5,717 nucleotides of DNA, from positions 1 to 5,717 of the forward strand of contig CAZSLA010000033.1 in assembly GCA_964607795.1 (NCBI GenBank), given 5' to 3'. Below the pieces are notes generated by a model. That model was given only the letters and a program-made list of their open reading frames with translations, made no database searches and was not told where the DNA came from. Origin of the DNA: DYGT01 sp964607795. Its GTDB lineage: Bacteria > Patescibacteriota > Microgenomatia > UBA8517. The position numbers and the translations under genes are program-made. Below, in pieces: positions 1 through 5,717 of this stretch (positions are counted from its first letter, which is position 1; each line of letters starts with the position of its first letter).

Positions 1-355
1 AGAGAGATCGTGACAGAAGCACGACAAAAAGAACACATGTATTTATTAGTCTAACTGCAAAGCTATTATACACCAGCTTATCGCCGTTTTTTGATTTGAG
101 ATCAGCTACTCGGTGTGAGGCAAATCTAAATAAACTTGCTCCCAACCCAAAATCGCCAACCGACTCCATAATAACTATAAATGATATAATGCCTGCTGTA
201 ATTCCCCAGTTTTCCGGACCCAAGGCACGGGCGGCAATGACCGTAAACATAATTGCCAAAACAGAGCTTATTGCATTACCCAAAAACAAAACAGATGTGT
301 CTTTGGCGGTTTGAGACAACAATAGGCTTTTTAATTCGGCGGTTTTCTTGTCCAT
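1..355 (-). CDS. Wzx-like polysaccharide/lipid-linked oligosaccharide flippase, N-terminal part (runs off the window)
   Basis: The reverse strand reads from an ATG at 355-353 to the window edge without a stop, giving 118 complete codons of a protein that is usually about 400-500 residues long. It starts MDKKTAELKS, followed by a first membrane helix (about residues 20-42, LFLGNAISSVLAIMFTVIAA). Next come the family-typical stretch ARALGPENWG and a second helix leading into ESVGDFGLGASLFRFAS. This pattern (helix, ARxLGPexyG, helix, DFGLg) is characteristic of the polysaccharide-export (Wzx/RfbX, MOP superfamily) flippases, which move undecaprenyl-linked glycans to the outer face of the inner membrane. 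The start lies inside the last codons of the preceding gene (25-bp overlap, different frame), and no Shine-Dalgarno sequence is visible, so translational coupling is likely. The frame stays open upstream of the ATG, but the N-terminus chosen here fits the family. Substrate unknown. Confidence 0.85.
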   Translation of the reverse strand, partial: MDKKTAELKSLLLSQTAKDTSVLFLGNAISSVLAIMFTVIAARALGPENWGITAGIISFIVIMESVGDFGLGASLFRFASHRVADLKSKNGDKLVYNSFAVRLINTCVLFVVLLSRSL

Positions 356-2793
356 AAGTAAATAATAGCAATCAAAGCAACTCCATAGCCAAAGAAAGTT
401 ATAATCATGCCCGTTTGAAGATATTTTTGGCCTGTAAACTTAAGCTCTATCTCCCGCTCATCCAGTAAATATCCATTAAAATTACCCAAAGCCACAAAAT
501 GAGCTTTATTATCAATCTGCCAAAGTGGATTGTATTTGTCTGAAAACATAAGCCAATTGCCCGGCGCCCGAGGCACACGATATTCCACAGGGCTTACTTG
601 CTCGTAATTAAGCTTATATAGACGGTCTTTTTGTGGTTGTGCAAACTTTTCTTTGTAAAGATCGGCCCGAGCGAGCGCATTTTCAAATTCACTGGCTTCA
701 AGCCATGCATAGCCGTTTATTGCCACGAGCCCGCCGCCATTTACCAACTTTACTTTATCGGAATCGTAAGGTACATCAAAAAAATACCAGGCAAATTTAT
801 CTGGACTGCTGGAACTAATTTCTTCCCTTCTGTCCCCATCCATAAGAACGAGCCTGCTTTGTTCATCTCTAAAAGCTGCCCGAAGCGCCAAAACATCGCC
901 GTTTTTATCAATTTCAATTTCTTCGCCCGCGTTTTCAGAAAAGCTCATTCCTACGCCAAAATCAAAAGCTTTGACGGCCATGCCGCGGATCATAAGTTGG
1001 TATTGCCAGGTTAAGCGCTCCTCAGGCCTATACTTAGCCCACCCACTTACAGGCAGGGGGGTTATTTTGGTTTGCAAAAGATTCATTGCAAGGTCAAGTT
1101 CTGTCCCTTCTATAACTACTGATCCAGATGGTGCTGAATCCAAGACTTTTGTATCAAACTTGCCGTCTGACAAAAACGCGACAGCTCCCTCATCCAAATT
1201 TTCAAAACTTTCAGGGTAATCCGGCAAAATATGAAGCACATGGGTTTTATAAAGCGGTGGCTTGGCATTAAGTAATTTATAATGCCGCCCACTTAACGGG
1301 AAAAACGCTTGATTATTGTTAATTGCCGCCTCCAGGTTTTCCCATTCCAAAAGCTCCTCACTATCCAAAGCAAGCTTTCTATGGTTTTTGGCCAGAACAA
1401 TTCTATTTATGCCAAGGCTTCGCAATAAATAACTGCTGTCACTGCTTGACATAAAATTCATAAGGTCTCGGGTCCCTGTAATATTCATGGCAAAAATGTC
1501 AATGCTGTCAAGTTCAAAGGCATTAATGGCCTGATGCTTGGAGGATTCAAAAGATATGGGGTAAACCCCGGGAAACCACAGAGTTTTTGTAAATTCCGGC
1601 TCGCGCGCCTCAAGCTCTGCTATCTGAAAAAACTCTTGCGGATGAGAACGGCCGGATAAAGCATGGCGCAATCCTCCAATAGCTGGCAATACAGAAATTA
1701 CTACTACAACAACTGTCAGAATTTCATAATTTTTATTTTTTATTTTATCCCCAAAACTTGCCATCAATATCCCTGAAAATATAATTACAGGTGCAAAAAA
1801 TTTGCTGGAGTCACGCATAGCGGACCCTAAAGGCAGGCCAAGAAAATATTGATATAAATTCCCAAAAGGCGCGGTTGTCCCCTTTAACAAAAATATGCAA
1901 ATTAAAAGCAAAAAGGGGATGGGAGAACTTTTATATTTGTTTTTTTGTAGCAAAAAAAGCCAAATCAGACAAGCCAAGAGCCAAAAAATAACACCAGGAT
2001 AGCTGACGACTCCATATTGGTTATTCGGCCATAATGGCTGGTAAAGCGTCAGTCCGTTTATCAAAGAATAAGTCTGAAGTTCACTAACTGCCAGATTTAT
2101 TGAGTTAGTACCAATTTTTGTCAAAGGCCAAAGCCAGTAAGCATTAAAAAGAGCCATAAAAAAGCCCAAAGGAACAAATGCTAGCACATTCACCGGCTTG
2201 GTAAAAATTAGATAAAGTGCAGATACAATAATTGCAACCAGACTCAAGCGCGGCTCGGCAAAAGTTAATGCCTGAAGAGCCAGTAAAGCAAACGCGATGG
2301 AGCCGAGCTTTTTGATTTGCAGATTAAACAAGGCCAAAACAGTGAAGGGAAAAAGGCCATAGCCCAGCATAACCCCCAACTGGCCGCCGTCTACAAGTAA
2401 CAAAAAATAAGTGTTAAAGACATATAGCAGGCTTACCAAGTATGCTTTTTTTATTCCCAGAAAGCGGGCAAAAACGTAAGACGTAGCAGTTGCCAAGAAA
2501 ATGGCAGGCAGATAAAAAAAGGCCAAAAGCGCCGTGTTACTGTCCAAACTTAATACGCTTGAGATAAGACTAACCACACCAACCAAGGGCTCAAGCCATA
2601 CAAGCATATTCACCCCGCCGAAACTTGCTCCCTCATGGCTCCAGGCAAAAAAAGCGGCAACATTGGCATTAAACTCATCTTGAAAATAATAAGGCGCGTC
2701 ACCCCAGGAAACATGTCCACCAAAAAATAAACTTCGGAAAAATAAAAGCACCAGCAGGGTCAAAGTCAAAACGGCATATCTATTTTTTCGCAT
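331..2793 (-). CDS. Large polytopic GT-C-like membrane protein with a big extracytoplasmic C-terminal domain (820 aa)
   Basis: The N-terminal half (about residues 7-375) contains roughly 11-13 hydrophobic helices. The first extracytoplasmic loop carries the acidic motif WGDAPYYFQDE (D32, D39, E40), placed where GT-C glycosyltransferases keep their catalytic acid. A later loop has MRDSSKFF (326-333), resembling the R-D/E-P-x-K/R-F motif seen in AftD/DUF3367-like and YfhO-like proteins. Residues of about 375-790 are soluble and probably extracytoplasmic. Within them, about 590-710 look like a beta-sandwich, carbohydrate-binding-like domain (ending KLVNGGGLVAINGYAWLEA). About 735-790 carry a FSDKYNPLWQ motif typical of the C-terminal module of YfhO-like proteins. 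A final helix (793-814) anchors the C-terminus. The likely role is transfer of sugar from a polyprenyl-phosphate donor to an envelope glycan, but donor, acceptor and activity are inferred. The ATG at 2793 overlaps the end of the small upstream gene by 14 bp, and no clear Shine-Dalgarno sequence precedes it. Alternative: a YfhO-family protein without transferase activity. Confidence 0.75.
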   Translation of the reverse strand: MRKNRYAVLTLTLLVLLFFRSLFFGGHVSWGDAPYYFQDEFNANVAAFFAWSHEGASFGGVNMLVWLEPLVGVVSLISSVLSLDSNTALLAFFYLPAIFLATATSYVFARFLGIKKAYLVSLLYVFNTYFLLLVDGGQLGVMLGYGLFPFTVLALFNLQIKKLGSIAFALLALQALTFAEPRLSLVAIIVSALYLIFTKPVNVLAFVPLGFFMALFNAYWLWPLTKIGTNSINLAVSELQTYSLINGLTLYQPLWPNNQYGVVSYPGVIFWLLACLIWLFLLQKNKYKSSPIPFLLLICIFLLKGTTAPFGNLYQYFLGLPLGSAMRDSSKFFAPVIIFSGILMASFGDKIKNKNYEILTVVVVVISVLPAIGGLRHALSGRSHPQEFFQIAELEAREPEFTKTLWFPGVYPISFESSKHQAINAFELDSIDIFAMNITGTRDLMNFMSSSDSSYLLRSLGINRIVLAKNHRKLALDSEELLEWENLEAAINNNQAFFPLSGRHYKLLNAKPPLYKTHVLHILPDYPESFENLDEGAVAFLSDGKFDTKVLDSAPSGSVVIEGTELDLAMNLLQTKITPLPVSGWAKYRPEERLTWQYQLMIRGMAVKAFDFGVGMSFSENAGEEIEIDKNGDVLALRAAFRDEQSRLVLMDGDRREEISSSSPDKFAWYFFDVPYDSDKVKLVNGGGLVAINGYAWLEASEFENALARADLYKEKFAQPQKDRLYKLNYEQVSPVEYRVPRAPGNWLMFSDKYNPLWQIDNKAHFVALGNFNGYLLDEREIELKFTGQKYLQTGMIITFFGYGVALIAIIYLWTRKPPN

Positions 2794-2953
2794 AATTTAC
2801 TTTTACAATAAGAACCAGTATTACCAATACCCAAAAAGCTTTATTAAAAATCCGTATGGCAAGACCAGCGTGGCCGCTTTCTACTACAACAGCCCCAAAA
2901 ATAAACAACCCCAAAAACAGGCTAAAAGTTATATATGAAGTGATTTTTTCCAT
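2780..2953 (-). CDS. Small protein with two predicted membrane helices (57 aa), unknown function
   Basis: An ATG at 2953-2951 opens a 57-codon frame that ends in TAG at 2782-2780. The product starts MEKITSYITF and has two hydrophobic segments, about residues 8-24 (TFSLFLGLFIFGAVVV region) and 39-52 (AFWVLVILVLIVKV). A short polar loop containing ESGHAG and the basic IRIFNK separates them, and the protein ends in NYAKK. It exactly fills the space between two clear genes: it begins 3 bp after the stop of the DUF5667-like gene and overlaps the start of the 820-aa gene by 14 bp. That fit, the clean membrane-hairpin pattern and the shared orientation support a real gene. A weak AGG precedes the ATG at very short spacing, so coupling to the upstream gene is likely. 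The upstream TAG is in the same frame, so readthrough would fuse the two proteins; I regard that as less likely. No family recognised. Confidence 0.7.
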   Translation of the reverse strand: MEKITSYITFSLFLGLFIFGAVVVESGHAGLAIRIFNKAFWVLVILVLIVKVNYAKK

Positions 2954-2956
2954 AAC

Positions 2957-3442
2957 CTAGAGCCGGTCTTTAAACTGGCGTGCATACTCGAGATCCTGCC
3001 TCAATAAAAGCCAGCCCGCGCTTTCGCTTGGATATTTTTCAATGAGATTCGGGAGAAGTGCAATTTGGCTCTCAAGCGTCTCGTTCATCGCGTTTTTTAT
3101 TTCCCAGTCTTTGCCTTCTACATACTCAGCCATCTGCCCAACCGTGGTAAAATAGCGGTTTGAAGCTCTTTCAATCTGGCTTTCGTCTTTACTTTCAACC
3201 ACATACACAAGCTCACTAAAGCGCCTTTGCACAAGTTCATGGTAAAAAGCAGCCTTGGCTTTTGGTTTAACTGATATAACAAAAAGTTTGAACTTTTCTT
3301 TGGCGCGCTTGACCATATAATCGCCGCGATCGACTGGATTGATCTTTTCAAAAGCGATGCCGTAGGCACTGTCTTGAGCCAGTGCCGGCTGAAAAAATGC
3401 AAGCAACAAAAACAAACTAAAGGCAACGCTTAATATCTTCAT
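2957..3442 (-). CDS. Secreted DUF5667-like helical protein (161 aa)
   Basis: I place the start at the ATG at 3442-3440, giving MKILSVAFSL and then a textbook signal peptide: Lys2, a hydrophobic core at about residues 3-17, and ALA at 20-22 with likely cleavage before Gln23. An upstream in-frame TTG at 3472 would add ten residues before the signal peptide and reach almost to the start of the divergent gene, so it is disfavoured. The mature part (about 38-135) begins DRGDYMVKRAKEKFKLF and continues with amphipathic charged helices (YHELVQRRFSELVYVVESKD). This resembles the DUF5667 pattern, in which a short (D/P)-x-x-(Y/F)-x-x-K-R-x-K-E motif is followed by a helical bundle. The family is common in secreted or envelope proteins of Patescibacteria and has no established function. 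As first gene of the leftward operon it is exported to the compartment where the GT-C proteins would act. No lipobox cysteine is present, so it is not a lipoprotein. The family assignment is from pattern only. Confidence 0.72.
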   Translation of the reverse strand: MKILSVAFSLFLLLAFFQPALAQDSAYGIAFEKINPVDRGDYMVKRAKEKFKLFVISVKPKAKAAFYHELVQRRFSELVYVVESKDESQIERASNRYFTTVGQMAEYVEGKDWEIKNAMNETLESQIALLPNLIEKYPSESAGWLLLRQDLEYARQFKDRL

Positions 3443-3475
3443 CTTTAATATGATACCATAATTCAGGCACAATCA
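3443..3475. promoter_or_regulatory. 33-bp divergent intergenic region, probable back-to-back promoters
   Basis: This gap separates two divergently transcribed units, so promoters for both must lie in it or extend into the coding starts. On the plus strand, CATAAT at 3457-3462 and TATGAT at 3449-3454 each match five of six -10 consensus bases. On the minus strand, TATCAT at 3455-3450 does so as well, and would place a transcript start at about 3443, almost on the ATG at 3442. A TTGATT (3476-3471, minus) could serve as its -35 element, though with a short 15-bp spacer. No convincing -35 is seen for the plus direction. A weak AGG at 3465-3467 lies 8 bases before the plus-strand ATG. The minus-strand gene has no Shine-Dalgarno. 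Existence of promoters here is forced by layout; the exact boxes are guesses. Confidence 0.4.
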
Positions 3476-5413
3476 ATGGCAAACAAACCCTCATTTTTAC
3501 TTCATTTTATAGCTACTATTTTTATTTTGACTGCCACTGCCATGCTTCCGCTTATAATTTACCCCGATTTTTTTCTGGCTCGGCAAAACGATCTTAGCAA
3601 CTTTTTTTTGCCCTTAATCACTACCACAAAACATGCGATTCTCACTTATCACACGCCGCCGCTTTGGAACCCGAGCATTTTTTCAGGCACTCCCCTGGTC
3701 ACAGACCCGCAGGCTCCAATTTTTTACTTGCCAAATATCCTGCATCTTTTTTTGCCCCACAAGCCGGCCTTTTTATTACTCGCGTTTTTGCATATTTATA
3801 CTGGAGCTTTGGGAGTTTTTGTGCTACTTCGTCGGCACTTTAAATTAAGCCCACAGGCAAGCTACTTAGGAGCTGTTATTTATTTATTTCAGCCTAGGCT
3901 TGGGGCTTATTTTGAAGCCGGCCACATCGGCCTGATTTACTCCTGGGCCTATTTACCCTGGCTGGCATATTTTATAATCAAGCTGGGGGTCCAAAAAGAG
4001 CGCCTGTTTTCTCTTGGCATGGCTATTTTTTTGGCCGGACTTTTTTACACTCACACACCCACCTTTATGCTTGCAGCCATTGTGGCTCCTATTGTGTATT
4101 TAGTGGCCGCAAATAATAAAAAACTTTTTTTGTCGCATGCCCCCCTTTTTATTTTGGGGGTGCTTATCTCTTTTGGCCTTATTGCCATAGCCTTTTTACC
4201 GCAACTTACCTGGCAGAATCAAACAAACAGGCAATTTCTCCTGAATTACCCCGAGATTTACCCTGTGTGGCGTTCAAAATGGGAATTTATTAGGGCCAGT
4301 ATAAATCCTTTTTTGCTAAAGTCCCACTCAATCTGGAGCATTGATACTGAAAAATATATTTCATTGGGGTTTTTTAGCCTAGCTTTGGCTGGAATTGGTT
4401 GGTGGCACAGCAACAAAAGGTTCAAAATTACTACACTTTTAACAGCGCCTGTTGTTGTATTAATTGCCCTAGCAAACGCCTCACCCATATACCCGCTACT
4501 CATGCACAGTAAATTTTTTATACTTTTGCGCGTAATGACTAGAGTTTGGTTTATACCCGTAGTGGTTGTTTCCGTCTCGGCAGCTCAAGGTTTTCAAGTT
4601 ATATATAAAAATAAACCGAGAATGGGAGCAGCCTTATCCATCCTCGCGGTAGCCGAAATATCACTTCTGTTTTGGGGAAGAATAATTAAGCCTATTAACA
4701 TCGACACCAACAAAGCACCTGAGGCAGTTTATTCCTATTTGCAAAAACACGTCACAAACGAACGCGTATTTTGTACTACAAAATGTTTAAACTACAACAA
4801 AGCTGCAAGCCACAACATAGAATTGCTAGAAGGCTATGGTACTTTGGTGCAAAATAATTACTATCGACGGTCAAAGGTAACCGTGGGTACATTTTGGCAC
4901 GATAAATATGATCTATCAATTCCACCTAGCTGGATTACTTACTCAGAACAGCTCGACCCTCAAGCAATTTATCTAGCTGAATATTCCGTGGAGTTTGTGG
5001 TTTCCCCTCATCCTCTGACCGACAAAAACCTTACATTAGTCAATGAAATAAATGGTTTTAAAATATATAAAAACCAGCTCACCAAGCCCCGGGCATACTT
5101 TGCTGATGGCACTGAGCCTGACAAAATCACCATCACCCCGAACAAATTAACTTATGATTTTAATGGCCAAACTTCGGGCCAACTTATTTTGTCCGAGGTT
5201 TACTCCCCAGGCTGGCACGCTTTCTTAGATGGCCAAAAAATTCCTGTTACCGAAACTGAAATATCACAACGAAGCGTACAAATTGCCCAAAATGCCAAAG
5301 TACTCAGGCTTTATTATTTTCCCAAAGAATTTGTACTAGGACTGACCATTACTGGCGCAACGATCATATTAATAATTATTTATGCAATTAAAATCAAAAA
5401 AACTAACATCTAA
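3476..5413 (+). CDS. YfhO-like polytopic membrane protein, GT-C-type architecture (645 aa)
   Basis: The protein starts MANKPSFLLH with a membrane helix (about 8-30), followed by an extracytoplasmic loop with the family signature: QNDLSNFFLPL (D39), then PPLWNPSIFSGTPLVTDPQA (61-80) and PIFYLPN (81-87). YfhO-like proteins show the same pattern (D..qfyP, LPLWNP, G.PL..npQ, FYPpN). Further conserved-looking spots are EAGHIG (147-152), LPW (160-162) and LRVMTRVWFIP (351-361). About ten more helices run to residue 401. The segment 402-617 is probably extracytoplasmic and ends with the module ILSEVYSPGWHAFLDGQKIPV (571-591), typical of YfhO C-termini. A last helix lies at about 618-638. At 645 residues it is shorter than Firmicutes YfhO (about 850). 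In Gram-positive bacteria YfhO is linked to glycosylation of teichoic acids; here the substrate is unknown. It is first in the rightward unit and divergent from the other large GT-C-like gene. Two cysteines (C433, C437) in the outer domain could pair. Confidence 0.85.
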   Translation: MANKPSFLLHFIATIFILTATAMLPLIIYPDFFLARQNDLSNFFLPLITTTKHAILTYHTPPLWNPSIFSGTPLVTDPQAPIFYLPNILHLFLPHKPAFLLLAFLHIYTGALGVFVLLRRHFKLSPQASYLGAVIYLFQPRLGAYFEAGHIGLIYSWAYLPWLAYFIIKLGVQKERLFSLGMAIFLAGLFYTHTPTFMLAAIVAPIVYLVAANNKKLFLSHAPLFILGVLISFGLIAIAFLPQLTWQNQTNRQFLLNYPEIYPVWRSKWEFIRASINPFLLKSHSIWSIDTEKYISLGFFSLALAGIGWWHSNKRFKITTLLTAPVVVLIALANASPIYPLLMHSKFFILLRVMTRVWFIPVVVVSVSAAQGFQVIYKNKPRMGAALSILAVAEISLLFWGRIIKPINIDTNKAPEAVYSYLQKHVTNERVFCTTKCLNYNKAASHNIELLEGYGTLVQNNYYRRSKVTVGTFWHDKYDLSIPPSWITYSEQLDPQAIYLAEYSVEFVVSPHPLTDKNLTLVNEINGFKIYKNQLTKPRAYFADGTEPDKITITPNKLTYDFNGQTSGQLILSEVYSPGWHAFLDGQKIPVTETEISQRSVQIAQNAKVLRLYYFPKEFVLGLTITGATIILIIIYAIKIKKTNI

Positions 5414-5717
5414 TTCTATTCTTACCGTGATTTTATTGGTCTTTGTTTTCTTGCCGCGCCTATACGACTTGGGTGCAACGACGATTTACCCAGATGAAAT
5501 CATCTGGATGACCCGAAGCCGTGAGCTATTTTATGCCATCTTTAAAGGCAACTTCGAATACTTTAACCATGCTTGGTGGTTTTTTACCCACGCCACGGTA
5601 GCCTTGGGCATCCCGCTTTTATTAATTATCGCTCCTTTCCAGCAATTTCTCGGTCAAAATCCCAGCATCTATTCTTTGCAAATTATGCCAGAGATTGTAG
5701 CCTCACGCTTGCCGCAT
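5382..5717 (+). CDS. GT39/PMT (ArnT-like) family glycosyltransferase, N-terminal part (runs off the window)
   Basis: An ATG at 5382 opens a frame with no stop to the window end (exactly 112 codons). It gives MQLKSKKLTS as a short basic cytoplasmic tail, a membrane helix (about residues 12-26), and the first outer loop LPRLYDLGATTIYPDEIIW. The Asp38-Glu39 pair sits where PMT/ArnT GT-C enzymes have their catalytic acidic residues, and TRSRELFYAIFKGNF follows as expected for an amphipathic loop helix. The stretch near the end, IVASRLPH, matches the conserved aaRlpsal segment that precedes later helices in this family. Such enzymes transfer sugar from polyprenyl-phosphate carriers to protein or lipid acceptors outside the membrane. 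The start overlaps the end of the YfhO-like gene by 32 bp in another frame, without a Shine-Dalgarno, so coupling is likely. A GTG at 5427 is an alternative start but would cut into the first membrane helix and remove the basic tail. Full family length is usually 500-600 residues. Confidence 0.8.
   Translation, partial: MQLKSKKLTSNSILTVILLVFVFLPRLYDLGATTIYPDEIIWMTRSRELFYAIFKGNFEYFNHAWWFFTHATVALGIPLLLIIAPFQQFLGQNPSIYSLQIMPEIVASRLPH

Noticed and set aside
96..314. Plus-strand open frame of 72 codons
   Set aside because: It lies antisense to the flippase frame, whose protein has clear family motifs; the plus-strand product shows no recognisable pattern.
631..1219. Three plus-strand open frames of 61-127 codons
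   Set aside because: They are antisense shadows of the 820-aa gene, overlap each other in different frames, and have no sensible start context or protein pattern.
3118..3426. Minus-strand 102-codon frame
   Set aside because: It is another frame over the DUF5667-like gene, which has a good signal peptide and a family-like helical body.
3443..3472. TTG start at 3472 adding ten residues to the DUF5667-like protein
   Set aside because: It would put ten non-signal residues ahead of a textbook signal peptide and use up almost the entire divergent promoter gap; the ATG at 3442 is far better.
3602..3609. Run of eight T (and several runs of seven T) as possible phase-variable or slippage sites
   Set aside because: These encode Phe/Leu in membrane helices of an AT-leaning genome, the reading frame is intact through all of them, and homopolymers of this length are expected by composition.
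3633..3848. Plus-strand 71-codon frame
   Set aside because: It is an alternative frame within the YfhO-like gene, whose signature motifs cover the same bases.
4258..4503. Minus-strand 81-codon frame
   Set aside because: It is antisense to helices of the YfhO-like protein and shows no independent coding signal.
5427..5429. GTG as start of the GT39-like gene
   Set aside because: It would remove the basic N-terminal tail and the first residues of the first helix; the ATG at 5382 gives the usual N-terminus and tight coupling to the gene before it.

Overview
The window looks like a piece of a cell-surface polysaccharide or glycoprotein biosynthesis region from an uncultured bacterium. The style resembles Candidate Phyla Radiation (Patescibacteria) genomes. 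The hints are very dense packing with overlapping genes, a DUF5667-like secreted protein, two very large polytopic GT-C/YfhO-like membrane proteins side by side, and gene starts without clear Shine-Dalgarno sequences. This taxonomic placement is an inference from style only. No rRNA or other marker is present. Genes end in TAA or TAG, and nothing suggests TGA recoding.

Layout: two transcription units diverge from a gap of only 33 bp (3443-3475). The leftward unit holds, in order of transcription, a secreted DUF5667-like protein (161 aa, 3442-2957), a 57-aa protein with two predicted membrane helices (2953-2780), an 820-aa GT-C-like membrane protein with a large extracytoplasmic domain (2793-331), and the first 118 codons of a Wzx-type polysaccharide flippase (355 to the window edge). 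These genes are separated by 3 bp or overlap by 14 and 25 bp, so they very likely form one operon. The rightward unit holds a 645-aa YfhO-like membrane protein (3476-5413) and, overlapping it by 32 bp, the first 112 codons of a GT39/PMT-type glycosyltransferase (5382 to the window edge).

How they may work together: GT-C enzymes generally take sugars from polyprenyl-phosphate carriers and act on the outer face of the membrane. A Wzx flippase moves undecaprenyl-linked glycans across that membrane. A flippase, three GT-C-like proteins and a secreted helical protein together suggest assembly or decoration of an envelope glycan outside the cell. Donor, acceptor and product cannot be read from the sequence.

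No RNA gene, mobile element, CRISPR array, notable repeat or terminator was seen. The window is almost entirely coding: the only non-coding stretches are the 33-bp divergent gap and a 3-bp spacer.
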